DNA of 64,000 nt from an uncultured Bacteroidales bacterium. GTDB lineage: Bacteria; Bacteroidota; Bacteroidia; Bacteroidales; Muribaculaceae. The notes below the pieces were generated by a model. The model was not told the DNA's origin. It did no database searches and saw only the letters and a program-made list of their open reading frames with translations. The stretch is from positions 248,001 to 312,000 of the forward strand of contig CADBBK010000001.1 of the NCBI GenBank assembly GCA_902792895.1. Direction: 5' to 3'. Below, piece after piece: positions 57,441 to 64,000 of the stretch. The number at the start of each line of letters is the position of its first letter. The first letter of the stretch is position 1. The position numbers and the translations under genes were made by a program.

Positions 57441-57995
57441 TTACTTGGCTGCTGCCGTTTTACCAGACTTACGACGAATAACTTCGCCAACAAACTTAAC
57501 ACCTTTACCCTTGTAAGGCTCGGGCTTGCGGAAGGAGCGGATCTTGGCGCAGATCTGGCCAAGGAGCTGCTTGTCACAGGACTCGAGGGTGATGAGCGGG
57601 TTCTTGTTGCGCTCGGTCTTGGCGTCAACCTTGACCTCGGGCGGCATCTTCAAGTAGATGGCGTGCGAGTAACCCAGAGCCAGCTCGAGTACTTGACCGT
57701 TGCTGGTGGCGCGGTAACCGACACCGACGATTTCCAATTCTTTCTTGAAACCCTCGCTCACGCCGACAACCATGTTGTTGATCAGCGCACGGTACAGACC
57801 GTGCTGAGCGCGTGACTCGCGATTGTCATCGGGGCGGGTCACCTTGATTTCGTTGTTCTCGATCTCCACCTTGATGTTGGGGTTGAGGGTCTGCTTGAGC
57901 TCGCCCTTGGGGCCCTTGACGGTGAGAACGTTATCCTTCTGTTCAACAGTTACGCCAGCGGGGATGGCGATGTGCAATTTACCAATTCTTGACAT
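57441..57995 (-). CDS. rplF: 50S ribosomal protein L6
   Basis: A 184-residue uL6: [60 protein letters not shown], and [20 protein letters not shown] near the C-terminus. Complete. It is preceded by GGAGGAA (58003-58009) 7 nt before the ATG, one of few Shine-Dalgarno-like sites in the window. Confidence 0.98.
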   Translation of the reverse strand: MSRIGKLHIAIPAGVTVEQKDNVLTVKGPKGELKQTLNPNIKVEIENNEIKVTRPDDNRESRAQHGLYRALINNMVVGVSEGFKKELEIVGVGYRATSNGQVLELALGYSHAIYLKMPPEVKVDAKTERNKNPLITLESCDKQLLGQICAKIRSFRKPEPYKGKGVKFVGEVIRRKSGKTAAAK

Positions 57996-58010
57996 AGCGC
58001 TGTTCCTCCA

Positions 58011-58412
58011 TTAATAAACGTAACACAATACTTCGCCACCGATCTTCTGGTTCTTGGCCTCCTTGTTGGTCATAACACCCTTGGAAGTCGAGATGATGGC
58101 AATACCTAAACCATTGAGCACGCGGGGCATGTCCTTGTAGCCAGTGTACTGGCGCAGGCCGGGCCTTGAGACGCGTGTGAGGCACTTGATGGCGCTAACG
58201 TGGTCAACGTTGTCATACTTGAGCGCGATCTTGATGGTGCCACGGGGAGAGTTCTCTTCCTCGACGAACTTGTAGTTCAGGATGTAACCCTGGTCGAAGA
58301 GAATCTTGGTGATCTCCTTTTTGAGCTTGGAAGAAGGGATTTCAACGACACGGTGCTGTGCCTTGATCGCATTCCTCAATCTAGTCAGATAATCTGCAAT
58401 AGGATCTGTCAT
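58011..58412 (-). CDS. rpsH: 30S ribosomal protein S8
   Basis: A 133-residue uS8: MTDPIADYLTRLRNAIKAQH, LTRVSRPGLRQYTGYKDMPR and the conserved end GIAIISTSKGVMTNKEAKNQ then GGEVLCYVY. Complete. S8 represses the spc operon in E. coli. An 87-nt gap with a small hairpin lies directly upstream. Confidence 0.98.
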   Translation of the reverse strand: MTDPIADYLTRLRNAIKAQHRVVEIPSSKLKKEITKILFDQGYILNYKFVEEENSPRGTIKIALKYDNVDHVSAIKCLTRVSRPGLRQYTGYKDMPRVLNGLGIAIISTSKGVMTNKEAKNQKIGGEVLCYVY

Positions 58413-58434
58413 TACTGTAAGTTGTTTAAATTGA

Positions 58435-58449
58435 TTCGACGTTGTCGAA
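58435..58449 (-). promoter_or_regulatory. Hairpin in the 87-nt gap upstream of rpsH
   Basis: TTCGAC and GTCGAA form a perfect 6-bp stem with a 3-nt loop, 23 nt before the rpsH start, in an otherwise AT-rich spacer (58413-58499). It might be a control site or a processing signal; nothing more can be shown. Confidence 0.35.
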
Positions 58450-58499
58450 CAATATTTAATACTGTGAAAATTGTTTTTAAAAGATAAAGTGGTTTGAAA

Positions 58500-58769
58500 T
58501 TACCAACTGGCCTTGTGGACACCGGGAATCAGACCGTTAGAAGCCATCTCGCGGAAGTTGATGCGCGAAATGCCGAACTGGCGCATGTACCCCTTGGGGC
58601 GTCCTGACATCTTGCAGATGTTGTGCAGGCGCACGGGAGAAGCGTTGCGGGGCAGTTTCTGGAGAGCCTCATAGTCGCCGTCCTTCTTGAGCTGAGCGCG
58701 CTTGGCGGCATACTTAGCGACGAGGCGCTCACGCTTGGCCTGGCGGGCTTTCATTGATTCTTTTGCCAT
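58500..58769 (-). CDS. rpsN: 30S ribosomal protein S14
   Basis: An 89-residue uS14 of the zinc-free long type: [20 protein letters not shown], then [40 protein letters not shown] and the end [11 protein letters not shown]. Complete and 14 nt after rplE. Confidence 0.98.
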   Translation of the reverse strand: MAKESMKARQAKRERLVAKYAAKRAQLKKDGDYEALQKLPRNASPVRLHNICKMSGRPKGYMRQFGISRINFREMASNGLIPGVHKASW

Positions 58770-58783
58770 AATTGTCTTGTCAA

Positions 58784-59326
58784 TTATTTGTTGTTAAACG
58801 GGATTCCGAATTCCTTGAGCAGGGCGTAGCCTTCCTCGTCGGTCTTGGCAGTGGTGACGAAGGTGATGTTCATACCGGTCATCTTGGTCACGTTGTCGAT
58901 GTTGATCTCGGGGAAGATGATCTGCTCGGTCACGCCTACGGTGTAGTTGCCACGGCCATCGAGCTTGCCGTTGACACCCTTGAAGTCGCGGATACGCGGC
59001 AGGGCGATGCGGATGAAGCGCTCCATGAACTCGTACATGCGGTCACGACGCAGGGTCACGCGTACGCCGATAGGCATTTTCTTGCGGACCTTGAAGTTGG
59101 AGATATCCTTCTTCGAGAGCGTCTGCACGGCCTTCTGGCCGGTGATGGCGGTGAGCTCGTTGATAGCGGTTTCAATGATCTTCTTGTCCTGGGTAGCGTC
59201 ACCCAGACCCTCGTTGAGGACGATCTTGACCAGACGCGGGATCTGCATCGGGGTGCTGTAGTTGAATTGCTTCATCAGCGCGGGAGCGATCTTCTCGTCA
59301 TATTGTTTTTTCAGCGTTGTACTCAT
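58784..59326 (-). CDS. rplE: 50S ribosomal protein L5
   Basis: A 180-residue uL5 that binds 5S rRNA and t[43 protein letters not shown] and [20 protein letters not shown], ending EFGIPFNNK. Complete. Its ATG shares one base with the rplX stop (TAATG), so translation is coupled. Confidence 0.98.
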   Translation of the reverse strand: MSTTLKKQYDEKIAPALMKQFNYSTPMQIPRLVKIVLNEGLGDATQDKKIIETAINELTAITGQKAVQTLSKKDISNFKVRKKMPIGVRVTLRRDRMYEFMERFIRIALPRIRDFKGVNGKLDGRGNYTVGVTEQIIFPEINIDNVTKMTGMNITFVTTAKTDEEGYALLKEFGIPFNNK

Positions 59327-59655
59327 TACTTAATCTCCTCTCCGGTTTTTTTAGAATAACGAACAGTTTTGCCATTCTCGTCCTTCCTGAAACCCACGCG
59401 GGTGGGCTTGGGGTCGCGGCCGCTCTTGGGGTCAACGACAGCCAGGTTGCTCAGGTGGATGGGGGCTTCCTTCTTGATGATGCCGCCCTGGGGGGCCTTG
59501 GCATTGGGCTTGGTGCTCTTGGACACGATGTTCACGCCCTCAACGATAGCCTTACCCTCCTCGGGCAGGATGTTCAGGACTCGTCCGGTCTTGCCCTTGT
59601 CGTCGCCGGCAAGAACATAGACGGTGTCACCCTTCTTGATTTTTAACTTAGCCAT
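59326..59655 (-). CDS. rplX: 50S ribosomal protein L24
   Basis: A 109-residue uL24 with a KOW motif at the start ([20 protein letters not shown]), [20 protein letters not shown] and [20 protein letters not shown]. Complete; one-base overlap with rplE. Confidence 0.98.
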   Translation of the reverse strand: MAKLKIKKGDTVYVLAGDDKGKTGRVLNILPEEGKAIVEGVNIVSKSTKPNAKAPQGGIIKKEAPIHLSNLAVVDPKSGRDPKPTRVGFRKDENGKTVRYSKKTGEEIK

Positions 59656-59687
59656 ATAATGTTGATGCTATTTTAAAAGTGATGATG

Positions 59688-60053
59688 TTAAAGAACCTCG
59701 GGAGCGAGCGAAACGATCTTCATGTTGGTGGCGCGCAGCTCACGGGCTACGGGGCCGAAGATGCGCGTTCCGCGCAGCTCACCGGTATTAGTGAGCAATA
59801 CACAGGCGTTGTCGTCGAAGCGGATGTAGGAGCCGTCCTGACGGCGGATTTCCTTGCTGGTGCGTACAACGACTGCCTTGGAAACGGTACCCTTCTTCAC
59901 CTCTGAAGCGGGGATAGCCTTCTTAACGGTGACCACGATGATGTCACCCACCGAAGCGTAGCGTCGTCCTGAGCCGCCCAGCACCTTGATGCAGAGGACT
60001 TCCTTGGCGCCGCTGTTGTCGGCAACGGTCAATCTACTTTCAGTCTGTATCAT
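59688..60053 (-). CDS. rplN: 50S ribosomal protein L14
   Basis: A 121-residue uL14: [40 protein letters not shown] and [20 protein letters not shown], ending SLAPEVL. It is complete, lies at the subunit interface and is 9 nt after rpsQ. Confidence 0.98.
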   Translation of the reverse strand: MIQTESRLTVADNSGAKEVLCIKVLGGSGRRYASVGDIIVVTVKKAIPASEVKKGTVSKAVVVRTSKEIRRQDGSYIRFDDNACVLLTNTGELRGTRIFGPVARELRATNMKIVSLAPEVL

Positions 60054-60062
60054 AATCTGTAA

Positions 60063-60323
60063 TTACTTCGCTTTTTCGATGATTTCAACTAATCTCCACC
60101 TCTTGGTCTTGCTCAACGGGCGGGTCTCCATCAGGCGCACGGTGTCACCGACGTTGCACTCGTTGTTCTCGTCATGAGCGTGGTACTTCTTGGTCTTGTT
60201 GACAAACTTGCCATAGATTGGGTGTTTCTCCTTCCACTTGATGGTCACAGTGATGGTCTTGTCACCCTTGTTGCTGGAAACAACCCCAATCCTCTCTTTT
60301 CTTAAATTACGTTTTTCTTCCAT
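60063..60323 (-). CDS. rpsQ: 30S ribosomal protein S17
   Basis: An 86-residue uS17 of OB fold: [40 protein letters not shown] and [20 protein letters not shown]. Complete. Confidence 0.98.
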   Translation of the reverse strand: MEEKRNLRKERIGVVSSNKGDKTITVTIKWKEKHPIYGKFVNKTKKYHAHDENNECNVGDTVRLMETRPLSKTKRWRLVEIIEKAK

Positions 60324-60340
60324 TGTATCGGTTGTTGGGA

Positions 60341-60538
60341 TTATTTGTTCTTGAGTTCACGTGCACGGATCTCGGTCTTGATACGCGCGATCAGCTTCCT
60401 GTCAAGCGTAATCTTGGCCGGATTATCGAGCGGGGAAATCGTGTGCTGGATCTTCTCCTGGATGTACTCTTTCTGCACCTGGTCGAGACGATCCTGCAAT
60501 TCCTTATCGGTCAGTTCCTTGATATTTTCCTTTTTCAT
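60341..60538 (-). CDS. rpmC: 50S ribosomal protein L29
   Basis: A 65-residue uL29, two long helices: [20 protein letters not shown] and [20 protein letters not shown]. Complete; located near the tunnel exit in the mature ribosome. Confidence 0.97.
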   Translation of the reverse strand: MKKENIKELTDKELQDRLDQVQKEYIQEKIQHTISPLDNPAKITLDRKLIARIKTEIRARELKNK

Positions 60539-60552
60539 AATACGGTCAGATA

Positions 60553-60984
60553 TTAAACGAGTTGAGTGGGATCATAGTCGCGGCGAACGACGAACTTAGT
60601 AGCCACGGGGAGCTTCTGGGCTGCGAGGCGGAGGGCTTCCTTGGCGATGTCATAACTTACACCATCGACCTCGATGAGGATGCGGCCGGGGTGTACAGGA
60701 GCGACGTAACCTGCTACATCACCTTTACCTTTACCCATGCGGACATCGGCAGGCTTGCGGGTGTAGGGCTTGTCGGGGAAGATGCGCAACCAGATCTGTC
60801 CCTGGCGCTGCATGTAACGTGTCACGGCGACACGGGCGGCCTCGATCTGACGAGCGGTGATCCACTTGCTCTCGAGGGTCTTGATTCCGAAGGAGCCAAA
60901 CGCGAGCTGGTTGCCGCGCTTGCTGTACTGGCGAGGATGCCCGTCACTAGGACGACGATATCTTAATCTCTTAGGTTGTAACAT
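60553..60984 (-). CDS. rplP: 50S ribosomal protein L16
   Basis: A 143-residue uL16: [40 protein letters not shown] and [20 protein letters not shown] are all conserved, and the end [16 protein letters not shown] is complete. It contacts the A-site tRNA. Confidence 0.98.
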   Translation of the reverse strand: MLQPKRLRYRRPSDGHPRQYSKRGNQLAFGSFGIKTLESKWITARQIEAARVAVTRYMQRQGQIWLRIFPDKPYTRKPADVRMGKGKGDVAGYVAPVHPGRILIEVDGVSYDIAKEALRLAAQKLPVATKFVVRRDYDPTQLV

Positions 60985-61035
60985 TTTTAATTTCGTTTTT
61001 TAAAGTCACACTTCAATTGCTGGTTGTGACTGGGT

Positions 61036-61782
61036 TTAACGATTGTTGTTTCTCTTGCCACCGCGGAAACCACGACGCTCGCCGCGCTCTCCACCACGAC
61101 CGCCGCCGCTGCGACGCTCATTGGCATTGTTGGCAAAGTTGGGGGCAAGGTCGCGCTTGCCATAGACCTCACCGCGGCAGATCCACACCTTCACGCCGAT
61201 GACACCAACCTTGGTGTGTGCGGGCACGAGTGCGTAGTCGATATCGGCACGGAGGGTATGCAGCGGCGTGCGTCCTTCCTTAAACATCTCGCTGCGGCGC
61301 ATCTCGGCGCCATTCAGACGACCCTTGACCTGGATCTTGATGCCCTCGGCACCCATGCGCATGGTGCTGGCGATAGCCATCTTCACGGCACGGCGGTAGG
61401 CGATCTTACCTTCGATCTGGCGAGCCACGTTAGCGGCTACGAGCTGAGCATCGAGCTCGGGGCGCTTCACCTCGTGGATGTTGATCTGGACGTCCTTGTT
61501 GGTGAGCTTCTTGAGCTCTTCCTTGAGGGTCTCGACCTCAGCACCCTGCTTGCCGATGATGACACCGGGGCGGGCGGTGCAGATGGTGATGGTGACGAGC
61601 TTGAGCGTGCGCTCAATCACGATGCGGGCGACACTAGCATTAGCAAGACGCTCGTTGAGATACTTGCGGATCTTGTCATCCTCTAACAGGGTATCTCCAT
61701 ATTTGCGGCCACCGAACCAGTTGGAGTCCCAACCGCGGATGATGCCTAAACGATTGCTGATTGGATTAACTTTCTGTCCCAT
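61036..61782 (-). CDS. rpsC: 30S ribosomal protein S3
   Basis: A 248-residue uS3 with a KH domain: [40 protein letters not shown] and [20 protein letters not shown]. It ends with an arginine/glycine-rich tail ([20 protein letters not shown]), longer than in E. coli but usual in this order. A 51-nt gap to rplP holds a weak GTCACA/TGTGAC pairing. Confidence 0.98.
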   Translation of the reverse strand: MGQKVNPISNRLGIIRGWDSNWFGGRKYGDTLLEDDKIRKYLNERLANASVARIVIERTLKLVTITICTARPGVIIGKQGAEVETLKEELKKLTNKDVQINIHEVKRPELDAQLVAANVARQIEGKIAYRRAVKMAIASTMRMGAEGIKIQVKGRLNGAEMRRSEMFKEGRTPLHTLRADIDYALVPAHTKVGVIGVKVWICRGEVYGKRDLAPNFANNANERRSGGGRGGERGERRGFRGGKRNNNR

Positions 61783-61788
61783 TTCGTC

Positions 61789-62196
61789 TTATGCGTCTTT
61801 ATCTTTGTTAATAGTGTCCACGTAGATGGTCACGTGGTTAGAACGTTTGCGGATGCGGTAACCGCGGCCCTGGGGGGCGGGGCGGAGGCGCTTGAGCATA
61901 GGAGCTGCGTCGACGGTGATGGTCTTGATGTAGAGGTCACCGCTCTCGGCCTTCTTGCCATTCTTCTGTTCCCAGTTGCTGATGGCAGACTTGAGGAGCT
62001 TCTCGACATCGGTGGCAGCCTGCTTGTTAGAGAAGTGCAGGAGGCCGAGTGCCTTGAAGACTTCGACACCGCGTACCATGTCGGCCACGAGGCGCATCTT
62101 GCGGGGCGAGCTGGGAATGTTGCGCAACTTAGCGAAGGTCTCGTTGCTGCGAGCTTCCTTCTTCAAGTTAGCTGATTCTCTTTTTCTTTTACCCAT
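61789..62196 (-). CDS. rplV: 50S ribosomal protein L22
   Basis: A 135-residue uL22: [40 protein letters not shown] and [20 protein letters not shown]. The beta-hairpin that lines the exit tunnel is intact. Complete and 6 nt before rpsC. Confidence 0.98.
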   Translation of the reverse strand: MGKRKRESANLKKEARSNETFAKLRNIPSSPRKMRLVADMVRGVEVFKALGLLHFSNKQAATDVEKLLKSAISNWEQKNGKKAESGDLYIKTITVDAAPMLKRLRPAPQGRGYRIRKRSNHVTIYVDTINKDKDA

Positions 62197-62246
62197 TGTA
62201 TTTAATTCTTTTTTGTTCTAGAAAACGTTAAATAATCCCGGGCCCA

Positions 62247-62516
62247 TTATTTCTTGTTGTTGCCGCTGTGTCCACGGAAGGTGCGGGTGGGGGCGAACTC
62301 GCCCAGCTTGTGACCGACCATGTTCTCGGTAACATACACGGGAATAAACTTGTTGCCATTGTGAACGGCGAAAGTGTGTCCCACGAATTCGGGAGCGATC
62401 ATGGATGCGCGCGACCAGGTCTTGATAACGCTCTTCTTGCCACTCTCGTTCATGGCGTCAACCTTCTTCTCCAGTTTCACGCTGATGTAAGGGCCTTTTT
62501 TTAATGAACGACTCAT
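62247..62516 (-). CDS. rpsS: 30S ribosomal protein S19
   Basis: An 89-residue uS19: [40 protein letters not shown] and [20 protein letters not shown]. Complete. Its ATG lies 2 nt after the shifted rplB stop and 21 nt after the surviving original one. Confidence 0.98.
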   Translation of the reverse strand: MSRSLKKGPYISVKLEKKVDAMNESGKKSVIKTWSRASMIAPEFVGHTFAVHNGNKFIPVYVTENMVGHKLGEFAPTRTFRGHSGNNKK

Positions 62517-62518
62517 AA

Positions 62519-63265
62519 TTAATCGAATTTAATCAAATTACTTCTTTCTTCTTTCAATGATGTACTTCCCATGGGGTGATCAACGGGGTTCATAACGACA
62601 CCGCGGTTGTGGGGGCGGCGTCCGAGCCAGCGTGAGCGGCCGGCCTTACCGGACTGCTCGAGGGCGTGGTCGCTGTTACCAACGACACCCACGGTGGCCT
62701 TGCAGGCAGCGAGGACCTTACGGGTCTCGCCCGAGGGTAATTTGATGATTGCGTAGCTACCCTCGCGGCTGGTGAGCTGGGCGAAGGTGCCGGCTGCACG
62801 TGCCATAGCGGCACCCTGACCGGGACGCAACTCGATGTTGTGAATTAAAGTACCAACAGGAATCTTACTCAGTGGAAGCGCGTTTCCCACTTCGGGGGCC
62901 ACGTTCTCACCGCTCTCGATCGTTGCACCCACCTCAAGTCCGTTGGGGGCAATGATGTAAGCTTTGTAGCCGTCTGCGTAGTAGAGCAGAGCGATGCGAG
63001 CCGAACGGTTGGGATCGTACTCGATGGCCTTTACTACTGCCGGCACACCGTCTTTGTTCCTCTTGAAGTCGATCAGGCGGAGTTTGCGCCTGTGACCGCC
63101 TCCACGATAACGGGCGGTGAGGTGACCCTCGTTGTTGCGACCGCCGGTGGAGCGCTTGCCGACCGTAAGAGACTTCTCTGGTGTACGCTTAGTGATCTCG
63201 TCAAATACACCAATAACTTTGTGTCTTTGCCCCGGTGTTGTGGGCTTCAATTTTCTTACTGCCAT
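62519..63265 (-). CDS. rplB: 50S ribosomal protein L2, C-terminus lost by frameshifting deletion
   Basis: A uL2 with a normal start ([20 protein letters not shown]) and core ([60 protein letters not shown]). It should continue after DHPMG for about 42 more residues ending KYIIERRKK. Here DHPMG is followed at once by [15 protein letters not shown] and a stop, 248 residues against the usual 274-276. The codons for KYIIERRKK and the original TAA survive out of frame at 62538-62567, so about 97 nt were lost between 62567 and 62568. L2 is essential for peptidyl transfer, so the ORF as read should be defective; an assembly or consensus error is quite possible. Confidence 0.93.
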   Translation of the reverse strand: MAVRKLKPTTPGQRHKVIGVFDEITKRTPEKSLTVGKRSTGGRNNEGHLTARYRGGGHRRKLRLIDFKRNKDGVPAVVKAIEYDPNRSARIALLYYADGYKAYIIAPNGLEVGATIESGENVAPEVGNALPLSKIPVGTLIHNIELRPGQGAAMARAAGTFAQLTSREGSYAIIKLPSGETRKVLAACKATVGVVGNSDHALEQSGKAGRSRWLGRRPHNRGVVMNPVDHPMGSTSLKEERSNLIKFD

Positions 63266-63270
63266 GTTTA

Positions 63271-63564
63271 TTATAAGTTACTATAGAAATCAATAGTTTG
63301 TCCTTCGGCAATGGTAACGACAGCCTTCTTGAAGGCGACGGTCTTGCCCTTAATGATACCGCTCTTGGTATAGCGCTGCTTGTTCTTGCCGCCATAGTTC
63401 ATGGTGCTCACGTCAATGACCTTGACGTCGTAGAGCTTCTCGATGGCGTCCTTGATCTGATACTTGTTAGCATCGGGGGATACCTTGAACGTGTAACGGT
63501 TACCCTTCTCGGTAATGGCGTTGGCCTTCTCGGTCACAACGGGAATAATCTGAATGCTATCCAT
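63271..63564 (-). CDS. rplW: 50S ribosomal protein L23
   Basis: A 97-residue uL23: [40 protein letters not shown] and [20 protein letters not shown], ending DFYSNL. Complete. AAGGAGGA (63571-63578) lies 6 nt before its ATG, a strong Shine-Dalgarno that overlaps the rplD stop codon, suggesting translational coupling between the two. Confidence 0.98.
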   Translation of the reverse strand: MDSIQIIPVVTEKANAITEKGNRYTFKVSPDANKYQIKDAIEKLYDVKVIDVSTMNYGGKNKQRYTKSGIIKGKTVAFKKAVVTIAEGQTIDFYSNL

Positions 63565-63577
63565 TGTATGTCCTCCT

Positions 63578-64000
63578 TTACTTTAAGTTGTTAAGCATCT
63601 CGACCGAGCTCTCGGTAACGAGAATCATGCGGTTGTCAAGCACGCGGTAGGTGTTGATGTCGCTGGCGGTTACCACACTGGCGGTGGGGACGTTGCGCAG
63701 TGACAGATACAGGTTGCGCTCCTGGCCAGCCAGGACGAGCAGCAGTTTCTGACCCTCGAGCTTGAGGTTGCGGGTAATGTTGACGAATTCCTTGGTCTTG
63801 GGGGCGTCGAACTTGATGTCCTCGATGACCATGATCTGGTTGTTCTGAGCCTTGTAGGTCAGCGCCGAGCGGCGGGCCAGAGCCTTCATCTTCTTGTTCA
63901 GCTTGAAGCTGTAGTTGCGGGGACGGGGACCGAACACGCGACCACCACCATGGAACAGCGGAGACTTGATGTCACCGTGACGGGCACCGCCGCCACCTTT
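63578..64000 (-). CDS. rplD: 50S ribosomal protein L4, N-terminus cut by window edge
   Basis: 141 codons of uL4 are visible, running off the right edge without a start. KGGGGARHGDIKSPLFHGGG at the edge and VFGPRPRNYSFKLNKKMKAL are the loop that reaches the exit tunnel; the end is SSVEMLNNLK. About 65 N-terminal residues lie outside. The GTG codon at 63937 is an internal valine, not a start. Confidence 0.97.
   Translation of the reverse strand, partial: KGGGGARHGDIKSPLFHGGGRVFGPRPRNYSFKLNKKMKALARRSALTYKAQNNQIMVIEDIKFDAPKTKEFVNITRNLKLEGQKLLLVLAGQERNLYLSLRNVPTASVVTASDINTYRVLDNRMILVTESSVEMLNNLK

Noticed and set aside
63578-63937. rplD as a complete 119-codon gene starting at 63937
   Set aside because: The codon is an internal GTG; the L4 frame continues to the window edge with conserved residues.

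Overview
The window comes from a member of the Bacteroidales, most likely a gut or gut-like Muribaculaceae or Prevotellaceae; the sequence alone does not settle the family. The evidence is the Bacteroidetes promoter signature (TTTG, about 20 nt, TAnnTTTG) in front of many genes on both strands, the scarcity of Shine-Dalgarno sequences, and families typical of the order: TonB-dependent receptor, GH92 mannosidase, DUF5723, DUF4292, dockerin-type repeats in secreted proteins, and an S10-spc-alpha order with map directly after secY. No tRNA, rRNA, CRISPR array, transposase, integrase or phage gene was seen.

Region 1 (1-13,694) is a surface glycan locus. A long minus-strand operon starts from a consensus promoter at 12,583-12,614 with a leader of about 200 nt. 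It encodes three GT2 and one GT4-like glycosyltransferase, an EpsG/Wzy-like polymerase, three O-acyltransferases, a pyruvyl transferase, two nucleotidyltransferase-like proteins, a choline/aminoglycoside-kinase-like protein and a HAD phosphatase. A fourth acyltransferase diverges on the plus strand. Region 2 (14,125-24,234) holds a DUF5723 outer-membrane protein, pdxA, a second HAD plus nucleotidyltransferase pair, myo-inositol-1-phosphate synthase, a Wzz/BY-kinase chain-length regulator and UDP-glucose dehydrogenase. These could supply and control the same kind of glycan, and possibly an inositol-containing product.

Region 3 (24,360-50,156) is a mosaic of envelope and housekeeping genes: a dockerin-bearing secreted endonuclease, two more glycosyltransferases flanking an 81-bp promoter duplication, lipoproteins, a thioredoxin-fold lipoprotein without its CxxC, two tandem dockerin/FISUMP-like secreted proteins, hflX, GH92 mannosidase, dgt, an S41 peptidase, the dut-TPR-DUF4292 cluster, a TonB-dependent receptor and a ROK kinase. 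Three arrays of 7- or 9-bp tandem repeats sit directly after stop codons.

Region 4 (50,263-64,000) is the minus-strand ribosomal protein cluster from rplD (cut by the right edge) to rplQ. Two essential genes are broken near their 3' ends. rpsD has lost about its last 24 codons by a frameshifting deletion and is read in frame straight into rpoA, giving one 511-codon S4-RpoA ORF. rplB has lost about 32 codons by another frameshifting deletion, leaving the sequence for its native C-terminus out of frame. Both deletions can be recognised because the original last codons and stop survive. The S4-alpha fusion would be remarkable if real, but two such events in one operon also fit an assembly or consensus error. 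This is the most important thing to test in the window.
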